DNA of 64,000 bases from Smittia aterrima (Eukaryota > Arthropoda > Insecta > Diptera > Chironomidae), in the NCBI GenBank assembly GCA_033063855.1, contig CP093830.1, forward strand, positions 3,968,854 to 4,032,853, read 5' to 3'. Each line of letters opens with the position of its first letter. Positions within the stretch are counted from its first letter, which is position 1. Both the position numbers and the translations under genes were made by a program. Below, piece after piece: positions 23,848 through 34,200 of this stretch. The notes below the pieces were generated by a model that searched no databases, was not told where the DNA came from, and worked only from the letters and a program-made list of their open reading frames with translations.

Positions 23848-25016
23848 TTATTTTTTCTCTTCTGGTTCTGAATCTTCTTTAATATTTTCCATTGATTGTT
23901 GATAACGATGTTTCAATTCGATGAGTGTCTTGAGATCTTCTGGAGGCCATGGTTCGTCCTTCATGCGGAAGTAGATGTGCAAGATATCACTAGAGAAGTC
24001 GAGGAAATATTAATTTTATTTGTAATATGAATGCTTTTAATAACTCACCGTTTGATCATATCCCATGAATCTTTCTTCAATTCTTCCAAAGAGTCAAATA
24101 CGTAGGCCCAGCAATACAACTCGACTGCATTGTCTTTCGATAACTGTGAAAGGATTTCATTTGCACAAAACTCCTTCAATAGCTGTAAGTCGTAGTAATC
24201 GGCAGCTTCGTAAATCTCTTGTGCGATTAGTGAGAAGTTTGTTGGCAGCTTTGCTCGATAGATGAATTGCAAAACATGATCGAACGTTTCCGGCTCAAAG
24301 TTATCGACGATGCAAACGTTTTCTCGAGCTTCTTGCATGTCCGATGTGAATAAACCAGCAAAGACAGAACTTGAAGCAGCTAGAATATTCTTGTGGACTT
24401 TGAATTCCTTTCCTCGGACAACAAATGTAAAGTCAGCAAACGTAGAATCGAGCATCAATTTAGAGATGTTGTCGATGATGTCATAGTAACCCTTTACTGG
24501 ATTTGAGAACTTGCTTTTGATTAGCGGATCGTCCAATCTTTTAATGGTCAGAACAATATCAATCGAAATATCATTGATTGTATCTTGATTTGTTCCGTAA
24601 AATGTTTCATTTGTTTCGTATTCGGTCTTATCGTTTGACATATTGAACCATCCTGAGGCAGTCTTCGATTCTGACGTAGAGGTTGCGAAGCTAAATCCGC
24701 AGTTCTCAAGTTGCACTTGACCAGCTGATCGTGAGATGTGAACTTTAAAGATCAGATAGTTATCTATGCCGGGATCTGATCGAATAGTTATCCACCTGTT
24801 TAAAATATAAATTAGTTTCTTCGATGTTCAATTCATAAAAGCAATTTACCATTCAGCATCAATGAATAGCAATTTAACTTTCTTAGAGACAAAAGTTTTT
24901 GCTTTCATCATAAAATCTTTATGAAAATCTTCAAATTTCACTAAAAACTTTGACTCTTCAATGATTTCTTCAGTGTCAGTCGACAAAACGATTTCAACAG
25001 CTTTTACTTTATCCAT
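23848..25016 (-). CDS. BTB/POZ domain protein (SPOP/TD-POZ-like)
   Basis: Probable substrate adaptor of a cullin-3 ubiquitin ligase, by analogy with SPOP and TD-POZ proteins (inference). Exons on the minus strand: 25016-24850, 24795-24049 and 23989-23848, joining to 351 residues. The first 120 residues end in a segment like the last strands of a MATH domain (VKLLFIDAEWW, then QLENCGFSFATS), but the N-terminus is divergent and a full MATH domain is not certain. The BTB domain follows at about residues 165-265, with the hallmark FADFTFVVRGKEFKVHKNIL and LAASSSVFAGLF, then a BACK-like helical tail (DNAVELYCWAYVF). The C-terminus is charged. I chose the Met of MDKVKAVEIV; an in-frame upstream Met at 25187 would add a hydrophobic leader that is unlikely for this family. 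It sits among the duplicated orphan genes and is flanked by direct repeats. Confidence 0.82.
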
Positions 25017-25348
25017 TTTAATAATTGATCTTGCTCGATATTCACGAAAATTAAAGGATACAAAGTACAAAGTTATTTTCTTTACTTTGATTTGTCCAAA
25101 TGGGAAGCTGCAAGTGTTTTTAAATGAAGAAAGAGACAAAGCGATAATCAAGAGTAAAAGCATTCTATCTCGCTTCTTCAGGTTCAAAATCTGTTGATGC
25201 AGATTCGTTTTTCTTTAAAAGCTCTCGAAACGGAATTACAGAAAATATTTAGAACTGATAATCTGAATTTCATAAATCTGATTTCATTTTCATTTTTATT
25301 TTTAATAAAATCTATCTCAAAGACAAAAAATTTTGTAAAACAATTTTC

Positions 25349-25401
25349 TGTTTCAGATTGATCTTCTCAAAGATCTGAGATGATGTTATTGGCGACTTCA
25401 G
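25349..25401. repeat. 53-bp direct repeat, right copy, beside the BTB gene
   Basis: Partner of 23529-23581, 50 of 53 bases identical. It lies just upstream (in the minus-strand sense) of the BTB gene and about 60 bp left of the retrotransposon insertion. Confidence 0.85.
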
Positions 25402-25459
25402 TTTTCGTTGGTGGAATATTTTAATGGAATTGTCGAGTGTCTTGTGATAAACGGAAGGA

Positions 25460-25471
25460 TCAAAGACAACA
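25460..25471. repeat. Target-site duplication, left
   Basis: TCAAAGACAACA occurs here and exactly at 26430-26441, on either side of the Jockey-like fragment. It sits at the A-rich 3' end of the minus-strand element. Confidence 0.88.
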
Positions 25472-26429
25472 TTAATTTAATTTTAATTTAACAATAATTT
25501 TATTATATGGATTTTTAAAAATTAACATTTTTGGTGTGATTTTGTGTGATTTCAGTTCAGCTGTTAGCCTGTGCGGCTCTAAAGCTATTTTTTTTAGGAT
25601 ATATGATTTTTAAATATGAATGACTGCTTTTTAAGCTTTTTAAGAAAATTTGAAATGAGCAAGGAAAAAATTAAACCTTGCAGTTATATGAGAAAAAAAA
25701 ATGTTGTTGATGCTCCCCTCCCCCTCTTAATTCTACTATCTCAGATTTTTTGGAAGTTGATGTTTGACTCTGAAGTCAATACTGTCCGTGGTGTAATTGC
25801 CTAGGGCATTGATTAGTTGGTTATCATGGGTTATAGCTCGTGCATAAAATGCGTCGGTCAACTTGTCAACATATTCGCGGATTGTTGGAATGTTCGCGTC
25901 CTCATGGAGCTTCGTGATTCGAGTGGAGTATTCAGCATTTAAGGCTAATCGTAAAACTTTGTTTTGTTGAATTTGGAGTTTGTTGAAGTGAGTTTTGGCG
26001 CAGTTCGTGTAGATCTGACAGGCGTACGTGAGAATTGGTCTAATGACAGCTCTGTAGACTTGGACTTTTGTTTTCACTGGAGTCGAGTTGTTTCTTTTCA
26101 AGATTGGGTAAAGAATTCTGACCATGTTGCTCGCTTTTCTGACTGCACTTTCAACGTGATCTTTGTGAAGGAGTTTCTCATCAAGAGTATAACCGAGATA
26201 TGTGACATGTTTCTTCCACGCAAAAGTCTGACCATTGATCGACGGTGGGGCCGCGTTTAGTTTACGAGTCATTTTGGTTGATTTAGTGAAAACCATGAAC
26301 TCAGTTTTACTGGCATTAAGACGAATTTTCCAGCTTTCGAAAAAGTCCGAAACTGTCGCGAGTGCTCGAGTCATGTGTTTAGTTAGAGTGACTGAGTTTT
26401 TCCAAGGAACTTCACATAGCAGAGCGGTG
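25472..26429 (-). mobile_element. 5'-truncated Jockey-like non-LTR retrotransposon
   Basis: About 958 bp of a LINE of the Jockey type, inserted on the minus strand. Coding sequence (26429 down to 25736) covers the last part of the reverse transcriptase: it begins at TALLCEVPW, directly after where the catalytic YADD box would be, continues with KIRLNASKTEFMVF, a YLGYTLDEKL motif and the thumb-like region RPILTYACQIYTNCA, and ends at a stop at 25736. The 3' UTR has a short structured string (AGAGCCGCACAGGCT on the minus strand) and an AT-rich tail. A 12-bp target-site duplication bounds it. The reverse-transcriptase active site and everything 5' of it are absent, so the copy is dead on arrival. 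The reading frame is otherwise open, which suggests a recent insertion. Confidence 0.9.
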
Positions 26430-26441
26430 TCAAAGACAACA
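26430..26441. repeat. Target-site duplication, right
   Basis: TCAAAGACAACA, identical to 25460-25471, at the truncated 5' end of the element. The open frame continues beyond it into host DNA by chance. Confidence 0.88.
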
Positions 26442-26718
26442 ATGTCACAACTTATTGAAACTTCTATGATCGGAGAAGGATTTTTCAATAAGTTTTTGAT
26501 AATTTTATTATTTTGGGGAAGATAAAAAATCGAGCATTGAAATCCATCTGAAAATCTAAAACAACATTCTCGCCAATTCACTAATTTTTATTCTAAAATT
26601 TTACTCCTCGACAATGATAATTTTGTAGACTGATAAAAACAGAATAAGACTTTAAAAAAAATCTTATATGAAATTGAATTGATTTAAGACCAGTTCGTTT
26701 TTAGAAATATTTTCCTAC

Positions 26719-26768
26719 CTGAAACCTAATTTTCTTTTCGGTCCCTTTACCACAAGTACTTCCTTTTT
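26719..26768 (+). repeat. 50-bp upstream block of family copy 3
   Basis: Matches 22621-22670 with one mismatch and ends 10 bp before the ATG of copy 3. Shared 5' flank of duplicated genes. Confidence 0.8.
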
Positions 26769-26778
26769 AAAGATTAAA

Positions 26779-27444
26779 ATGATACAAAAGCTCAGAAAAT
26801 TAGAAAGAAATATCAGTTCGCTTTCAGAATTTATTGAGACAACACCTCTTGAATATTTCCTAAAAGCTCTTAAAAACAAAACTTTGAAATTTCTCAAAAT
26901 GGAATGCTCACAAATTGGTTTAAACTCTTTTGCTTTAGCCGAAATTGATAAATTGATGAACAATCAAATTTCAATCGAGTCAATCTGCTCAACCGATGAG
27001 ATCTTGCGAGAATGTAATCAACATTTGTTAGATAAATCATTCACCATCACGCTCAGCAAAACTTCAGAGCGCAAGGACTACGAGCATTGCTTTGACAAAC
27101 CTTTAGACTTAGCCGGGTACGCTCACTTCAAACAAAGTCTTGAAGAATCAATTGAGGTTATCAGCGACAACGACGATCTCGACTTCAAACTTTATGGAAC
27201 AACTCCATCAAATTTCCCAGAGTTCACTGAAGATTTGAAGTATGAAGATATTTCCTCCGTCGAGGATTTAGCTTTATATGAACCAATTGTTCAGTATCCA
27301 GTCGGCATCCCAGCTTTCCAAGTTTGTCGTCAAATTGTTCACATCAGACATCCAACAATGATTCCAAATGTTAACTTCATCGAAGTTAAGGAAATTCAAT
27401 ATCTCCAAACAGGAACTTACTTCGCTCCAATCAACTCAAACTAA
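26779..27444 (+). CDS. Orphan acidic protein, tandem family copy 3 (full-length frame)
   Basis: Unrecognised family; 221 residues. This copy has the longest coherent N-terminus: MIQKLRKLERNISSLSEFIE runs in frame into EYFLKALKN and then the common body at MECSQIGLNSF. It differs from copies 1 and 2 by a one-base deletion that keeps this frame and by a 6-base in-frame insertion (KALKNKTLKFLK). The centre is acidic (SDNDDLDFKLYG, DLKYEDISSVEDLALYEP), and the C-terminus reads IPNVNFIEVKEIQYLQTGTYFAPINSN over two lines of motif. Predicted soluble, no membrane segment. The 3' flank common to copies 1 and 2 is missing. It may represent the ancestral form, or the N-terminal frame may have been gained here. 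Confidence 0.75.
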   Translation: MIQKLRKLERNISSLSEFIETTPLEYFLKALKNKTLKFLKMECSQIGLNSFALAEIDKLMNNQISIESICSTDEILRECNQHLLDKSFTITLSKTSERKDYEHCFDKPLDLAGYAHFKQSLEESIEVISDNDDLDFKLYGTTPSNFPEFTEDLKYEDISSVEDLALYEPIVQYPVGIPAFQVCRQIVHIRHPTMIPNVNFIEVKEIQYLQTGTYFAPINSN

Positions 27445-27666
27445 AATTGCTAATAATTTTACTTTTAAGCTTTTTAATAAAATATTTTCAATTAAAAATA
27501 TGTTGCTTTTTTCAAATTTTTAGTTTCAGTCTCAAATGCTGTGATTTTTAGCAGTTTTTTCATTTTCATTTGAAAATTTTATCAATAAATCCCATGACGT
27601 CATAAGTTATAAACACAAATTTCTTTTCATAAAATTGTTTAGTTTGCCTTCGGAGTTCGAATTAAA

Positions 27667-28481
27667 ATGATTCTTTATCATCATTGTTCCTCGTCGCACT
27701 CGCGTTTCGTTTTGCTTGTGGCCCGTGAACTGGAGATTGATCTTGAAGTGAAAAACTTGAAGCGAAAAGCTTTAATCGGTTGATTTCAAAATATTATGCT
27801 GTCGTTTTAGATTCGACAAGTTGGACTTTGTACCGGCGAGCAATACGGCGAAGAGTTTTCAAAGCTCAATCCTCTCCATCAAATTCCAGTTCTTATTGAT
27901 GGCGACTTCAGGTTGACAGAAAGCAGAGCAATTGGTTGTTATTTGGCGAACTTGCATCCTCAGTGCAGTTTGTATCCAATTGATCCGAGAAAGAGAGCAG
28001 TCGTTGATCAAATGCTTTATCTCGACGCAACTTACATTATTCCTACTTGGTACACAAAAATGATTGTGAGTGCTTGATGCAAAGTAAAATATTTTAAACT
28101 TTGAATTTAAATTTTACTTTAGGTTCCGATCATTGGAGGAGCAACTTCTGTATCTTCTGAAGATCGCGAAAAAGTCAAGACAATGTTGATTCAACTTGAA
28201 CTTATTTTACAAAAGTCGCCTTTCTTTGCTGGCGATAAAATAACTCTCGCGGATCTATCGATTCTTGGAAGTGTCGCCTTTCTTCGCGTAAGATCATAAA
28301 TATTTCATTAGGAAGTCATGCTAATTGATTTTGATTGCAGCACGTCAAAATGGACTTGACAGAATTTCCAAATCTTACGAAATGGTACGAAAGCTTGAAG
28401 ACGCTGAAAGGCTTCGAAGAAAGTGAAGCAGGAGCAAAAAATTTTGCTGAAATGTTTGAAAATGTTTGGAAGACAACATAA
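27667..28481 (+). CDS. Glutathione S-transferase, delta/epsilon class
   Basis: Cytosolic enzyme that conjugates glutathione to electrophiles. Exons 27667-27747, 27811-28065, 28123-28287 and 28341-28481 give 213 residues, the usual size. The N-terminus MILYHHCSSSHSRFVLL places a Ser (about residue 9) at the catalytic position, as in insect delta/epsilon enzymes. The glutathione-site segments are NPLHQIPVLIDGDF and ESRAIGCYL. The C-terminal half has the buried Asp motif ITLADLSILGS and ends in WYESLKTLKGFEES. The first donor was chosen at GAA/GTGAAA because the resulting LEIDLEIRQVGLCTGEQ aligns without gaps to other epsilon enzymes; later GT sites break the frame or the alignment. Which of delta or epsilon cannot be settled by eye. 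Confidence 0.92.
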
Positions 28482-28573
28482 GAATATTGACAATAAATAA
28501 CTTTTTCAATTGACTTTTGGATGAAAAACTTTATTTGAATCCCATTTTTTTTTGCTAACAAATAATTTTAATC

Positions 28574-29666
28574 TTAACCTGTTGAATTTTTCAACGTCGA
28601 CTCCACTGACCGATGAACGACTTCCTTCACAACTTCAGCAGCTTGAACTGATGGAACATGGAAGAAGTAAAGCATGAAGCCAGCAGCAAGAAGGAAATGA
28701 GCTGACGCGATGCCGATGATGAGAAAGAAAGAATATTTCGATGACTTCAGTGATGGCATCAAAGCGTTTATTAGAACGGATCCAGATAGGAAAGCGCCAG
28801 TAAGGACGAGAAGCCATTGCAGAAAAGAAATCTAAAAGCAAATTTAAATTAATTTAGATTATGAAAATCTTTTTAACCGCAACTCACTTGAATAGTCCAC
28901 AAAACAGCAACAGGGATGTAAACTGAAAGCGAATATCCATAGAGACAGATAATCGACAGCAAGCTTGGAACGTAGGGAGCCTAAAAGTCGAACTCAAAAT
29001 TATCCAAACGCCAAAGGAATAAAATTCAACTTACACTTTCGATATCCAAATCGATATCATCACTGATTGTTATGCTCCACTTTAAAACTGCCCAAATAGC
29101 AAGAGGCATGATGCAGACATACATGATCAAGCAAGTGGACGCATATGAGACTAAATGAAAGTTATAATGCCAAACGAAGTCGCTGCTGTGGTCATGTTGA
29201 AAGAATCTCGCCAAGTTTCCGGAAATTCCGATCGTGAAAATGAGTGTCAGTGTCACCCAGAAAGGTCCGTAAAGATCAGGGTTAACTCCCTAAAAAAGGA
29301 AGCAAGATCAGAGTAAATTTCAGGAGGAAAGAAATTTCATTCCTTACCAAATGCGTTTTAAGATAGCTCGCCGGAGCTCGTTTGGGAATAATTGACGTCG
29401 CGATTCGATCAACAACTTCCATTGTGTCTATGTCGAAGAATTGCTGATAATATTCGATTTGGAACAGCGAAATTTTGGTTTGCGTAGTCGGAGTAGCTTC
29501 TAAAAAGAGGAAACAGATTATCACTCTTGCGAAAACGACGAGAAATCAAAATAAACGAACCATCCTGAAACTTGACTTTTTTCGGCGAGTTCACTGAGAT
29601 TTCTGGTGATTCTCCGAAGTTCTCGAAGTCGTTGAAGCCCAAGAGACTTTCCGAGCTCTTTGACAT
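28574..29666 (-). CDS. YIPF1/YIPF2 (Yip1-domain) Golgi membrane protein
   Basis: Multi-pass membrane protein of the Yip1 family, which binds Rab GTPases in Golgi trafficking (family knowledge). Minus-strand exons 29666-29561, 29499-29348, 29289-29035, 28980-28888 and 28831-28574 join in frame to 287 residues. The cytosolic N-terminus ends with the YIPF1/2 hallmark YYQQFFDIDTMEVVDRI, then the amphipathic PxxP region and the loop NPDLYGPFWVTLTL. Five hydrophobic spans follow (ending FLLAAGFMLYFFHVP), and the short lumenal tail is NSTG, with a glycosylation-type NST. It shares a 207-bp promoter with ACBD3, divergently transcribed. Human YIPF1 and YIPF2 are about 306 and 316 residues, so this is full length. 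Confidence 0.93.
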
Positions 29667-29873
29667 CTTTTATAGATTTGTAGTTCTAGCGAAAGTTTGT
29701 TTTGTGATGAAATTTTTGTTTCGTGGATATTTTGTTGTTGTTGTGTGGACTTAACTCAAAATAATTCTGAATTCTTTTTATTTCGTGTTGGAATTATTTT
29801 GAGTGAAGTCCAACATTTTGTGAGTTGGTAAAATATTTTGTTTTGAAGAAGAAAAATAGAAAAAAATAGAAAT
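29667..29873. promoter_or_regulatory. Bidirectional promoter of YIPF1/2 and ACBD3
   Basis: Only 207 bp separate the two divergent ATGs, so both 5' UTRs and core promoters must be here. There is no TATA box. The centre holds the inverted repeat listed next. The left flank is T/G-rich and the right flank is A-rich. Confidence 0.75.
29746..29812. repeat. Inverted repeat in the YIPF/ACBD3 promoter
   Basis: Arms 29746-29767 and 29791-29812, 22 bases each, are reverse complements with one mismatch; the spacer is 23 bases. The arm core is ACTCAAAATAATTC. Left arm lies 80 bp from the YIPF ATG, right arm 62 bp from the ACBD3 ATG, so each gene sees the same sequence in the same orientation at a similar distance. 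Confidence 0.85.
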
Positions 29874-31275
29874 ATGGATAAAAACAAGGAGAGACTGGCG
29901 AAATTATCAATCGACGAGACAGGCGAGGAGTTGAAGGAAGAGGAATGCGTGAAGTGGGGACTACCGCTCGTGGACATCTACAAGTTATCGCTTAAGTTCT
30001 ATAAAGGTGAAGATTTTTCTTGGAATTGTTTTTTCATCGAATGACGTTTCCTTTTTGATTTCAGACAAATCGGGCAAAGCTGTTCACCTGAGTTATGAGG
30101 ACAACCTTAAACTAATTGCACTAACGATGCAATCGAATCATGGACCCTTTGAGAATCAGAAACTTGAACCTTTAGGCGTATTCGATGTGATTGGAAAGAA
30201 TCGACGAGAGCAATGGGCGAATCTTGGTTCGATGTCCAAGCTCAGAGCAATGGAAGGTTTTATTGATCTTCTTGATCGTCTATGTCCATCATTCAAACCC
30301 TACATCGAAGCTATTAAACAAGATCGTGAAGAGAAACAGAAGCAAGCGGCAATCGACGAAGCGAGTAAAGCGAAAGAGCATGAAGCAGAGCTTAAACGTC
30401 AGGAGGAGAAGAAATTGATTGAATTTGAAAAGCATAGAGAAGAAATCCAACGAAGGAAACTTCAAGATGCATTGAACCAACAGACGTTTTACCAATTCAA
30501 GGAATATGCGGAGAAACAATTCCCCGGCAATCCAGATCAACAAGCTCTGCTTATAAAGCAACTTCAAAACGAGCACTATCATCAGTATCTGCAACAACTT
30601 CAATCACAATTACATCATGGAGAGATAGAGGAGAGTCAACAGGACAACTCACTCAACTCGAAGGAACAGGAAATGAGTTTAATCGAAGAGAAAGATCGAT
30701 GCGAAAGCGATGACGAATCAAGTGAATTTGCTGTAGCACAACCGGCCAATATGTGGACTAGAAGTGATTTAAAAGAATTCAAGAATGAAGTTTTAGCAGC
30801 TGGCGGAGATGGAGTTATTCGAGTTGGTCATGCACAAATCATCAAAGTTCGAGTTCCGACTTTAGAAGGTGGATCCGTTTTGTTTTGGGAGTTCGCCACT
30901 GATAGCTATGATATTGGATTCGGTGTTTCTTTCGAATGGGGAAAACCAGACTCAACCGAAGTATCGGTGACCGTTTGTGAAGCTGACGAGGAAATCGACG
31001 AAGAAGAAGATGAAATTGAAAACGATGAGGAAATCACCTGCATTGATGACCTTGAGTCAGGAGCGACCCAGATTCAACAATTGAAAGCGTCACCGATATT
31101 CGATTCCGTGCAGCAGACAGTCATTGTCCCAGTTTATCGACGTGAATGTCAAAACGAAGTCTATGCTGGTTCCCACAATTACCCCGGCGAAGGAACTTAT
31201 ATTCTCTCATTCGATAATTCCTATTCGTTTTGGAGGTCGAAGACTCTTTACTACAGAATATTTTACACGCGATAA
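29874..31275 (+). CDS. ACBD3 (GCP60) Golgi scaffold, acyl-CoA-binding plus GOLD domains
   Basis: Golgi-resident peripheral protein that binds giantin and recruits PI4KB in animals (family knowledge). Exons 29874-30006 and 30065-31275 give 447 residues. The N-terminal acyl-CoA-binding domain shows WGLPLVDIYKLSLKFYK, then HLSYEDNLKLIALTMQ and REQWANLG. A highly charged, Gln-rich coiled coil follows (about residues 125-235: KQAAIDEASKAKEHEAELKR onward). The C-terminal third is a GOLD domain beginning IKVRVPTLEGGSVLFWEFA and ending in YTR. An acidic insert (DEEIDEEEDEIENDEE) lies within the GOLD domain. Both the head-to-head partner and this gene act at the Golgi. Confidence 0.94.
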
Positions 31276-34200
31276 GGTTTCAAGTTCAATCCCAATCGAA
31301 GTTACAACCAAAAACACTCACCATCGTAATTTATATCTTGAATGAATATTTAATGGAAGAAAGTTCTATTCAATGTTGAATCGTTTAGCTGAATAGGTCA
31401 AACTAATGAAAAATCCTTTATAAATGTTTACACTTTGATGTATTTCTAAATCTTACTAAAATCCCCATTAACTGGATCTATCCGATGACATTCCAGTTGA
31501 AATTCGCTGTAGAAAATGAAATTATCTGTGACAAATAAACTTGAAGATAATCGTGACTCTTTCAATTGCATTGCTCAATGATCGTCCGTTAAGAACGCAA
31601 ACAAACCATAAAATCAAATGAACCAATTATGGTTTTCTCATTTATAATTGCACATCGTAATTCAAAAGAAGTGAATTAATTAGAATGGATGAATATTTAT
31701 TCAATTTCAAAGGCAAAGCAGAGAAGAGCAATTGAAAAGAATGTTGAGAACTCTCAGACGGCAGTTTTATTCTTCTACGCAGTCTCGATACTAATTAAGC
31801 AATCTATCGTCCGTTCTTATTGTTTCAAATCAACAAGAACTTTGCTCATCGAAAATTCAAAACGCTTCCGCAATAATTATTCTTCCGTGCGCAGATCTAG
31901 AAGCAGAAACTTCATGGAAGTTAACTAAACGTCTACTTATGAAAATAATCTCATTTCGTTTTCACTTGAGATCACTCGAGCGATGTAGAACCGCTTGCTC
32001 TGATCATTGGGAGAACTTTTGCGCTGCAAGAAGAACGAGAACAACCTGAATGATAAAAAAAGAAACGTTTTCTGATTCACTAGAATAAAATCGAATTTAC
32101 CGCTAGTTCAGTTAGAAATCGCGCATTTCCTCGCCGAGACTTTGTCAAGCGTGAAAATGAAATGTCTGTTTCGAATTATTAATTATGGATTACAAGAGTG
32201 ATAGCGATCCTCGGAAAATTCGGAACAAGCGACTCTCACTTGTAAAACATAAATTAAAAATTCGGAACAGACATTTACGCGCTTGACAAATTCTCGGCGA
32301 GGAAATGCGCGATTTCTAACAGCAACGCGCTGTCTCATGATGCATTTAAATCTTTTAATTTCATCGTCAAAGAATTTTTTCGCAGAACAAAGAAGAGAAA
32401 GTTTCTCAAGAAAATTAAGTTCACTTTTCGGGAACGATCGCCAAGAGAGATCGCTCACTAATTAAACATTCATAACTAAGTTTACTTTAAAAGGCGATCG
32501 TTTAATCATTGAAAAGAAACTCAATCAACGATGCTATTTACTTTGTTCTTATTTTAAAAGAAAATGTGTGTTAAAAATAATTAATTTCATTTGTTGGACA
32601 GCTGGAGACACAGCAAGACTTTAATTAGCTTCAAGCCAATAACATCATAGTCTCAATCCCTCAGCGAAATTCTTTGTCACGCAAACTTCAAATCAAACTT
32701 TTCGTTTCCTCCCAAAATGTCTCTCAGGTCAACATCGTTCTTTCCACGAGCCAATCTTGTCGAAAATAACAATAACCATGCATAATTTCTCCACAACAAA
32801 TTACTCAATGTGATGTTTCCTCTTTCTTCTGGCAAAGAAATATCGCAAAGAGAAAAGACATGAGATAGAAAGAGCTGAAAAATAGAACTTGAGCGCGCGG
32901 CTTGAAATTTTTAATATTCGTAAACTGTTACTGCCAGTTTATATTTTGCTGTTGAAGACATCAGGTGTGCAAGCAAAGAAGCGGAAAAGAAAAGAAAGAA
33001 AATAAAGTGAAGAAAAATCTCTGTGACTTGAAGAAAGTAAAGAAAACTCTAAAGTTTTTCAATCAATTTCATGAAAGAACTTTAATTGAAACAAAATAAA
33101 GTTTTCGTCACGAAAGACGTTTTTCGAGGAAGGAGAAAATTGAATTGGAAACCAGAAGCGAATAACGGTAAGAAGAATGTAGAATCGAACTCGTCGTTTC
33201 TTTACTAAATCAATATTTAATTTGTGAACGAAGCAACGGACTCTCTGGACAGAGCCGAGCGGAGTTGAGTCAAGTCGCGACAACATATCCAATATAACAG
33301 TTTCTGTTTTAAGAAATGTTGTTCCAAATGTGTGATGCTTCATTAAGAAGCGAAGATCCAGGCAAGAGACGCACAGAAGATGTGTTTGAATTAAGCCAAA
33401 AGTCAATGAACCGCTTTCGAGTCGCTTGACTCTGATTTTATTTTTGCTCGCATCACCCGATTTATCGATCTCGCGAAAAGAAAACTTGTTCTTTAAACTT
33501 CCCTGCCGATCTTGACCTAAATACACTTCACTTAACAGCGTCAGAACGACTTGTTATGAAAATGAAGCGATCTAGAGTTTAATGCATGATTGTCTTCGGA
33601 ATTAAATCGTGCTGACCCATTTAATCGACGATGGGATGAGATGAGAATAATAGCAATTTTCTTCACCATGATGACTTATGTTTCCGACAGATCTCTCTCG
33701 AGATTGATGAAAATTAACCCGAAAATTACCGCGACTTGTGGGCTTAGGCTTTCGAGAGAGTTCTCATTCTCACATTCTGAATCATCCAGCGACGATGAAT
33801 CTGCAGAGATTTATGTTAACGATCGACCGCAATTCAAAGGAAGCGCTGAGACATTTCTAGACTGAACTTTCATTGTCAAGCTCATTGTTCTCCTTCAGTC
33901 TTCCGCGTTGCGCTCTTGCACAGATTTATGCTTTTCGGTGAATAGAATCGAGTGAAACAAATTTTTGAGAATGGAAGTGAGATTTCGCAATCAAACGGAA
34001 AATGTTTTCTTCTCGAAGCTTAAGCGTTGACACAAATTTCCTCAAATGACAAGATTGTGCTTCGCTGTCGTAAACAAAATAAACATCTTCGTAGAAATTT
34101 CTACTGTGACGCATGAGACGCGATGGAATTTTCAATGAGTGTAGTGAACTTTGTTGACAGATCGTTGTCGGAGATTTCACTCTTTATCGTCAGCGATTAA

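Noticed and set aside
24847..25187. Start of the BTB protein at 25187 with a hydrophobic leader
   Set aside because: BTB adaptors are cytosolic or nuclear; the internal Met at 25016 gives a normal N-terminus.
26430..26581. N-terminal part of the long minus-strand ORF around the reverse transcriptase
   Set aside because: It lies outside the target-site duplication and has no RT motif; it is host sequence read in frame by chance.
27748..27780. Longer first exon of the GST ending at a later GT
   Set aside because: It breaks the frame of exon 2 or inserts residues not seen in the family; the GAA/GTGAAA donor gives a gap-free alignment.
33059..33526. 155-codon minus-strand ORF
   Set aside because: No recognisable feature; composition like spacer.
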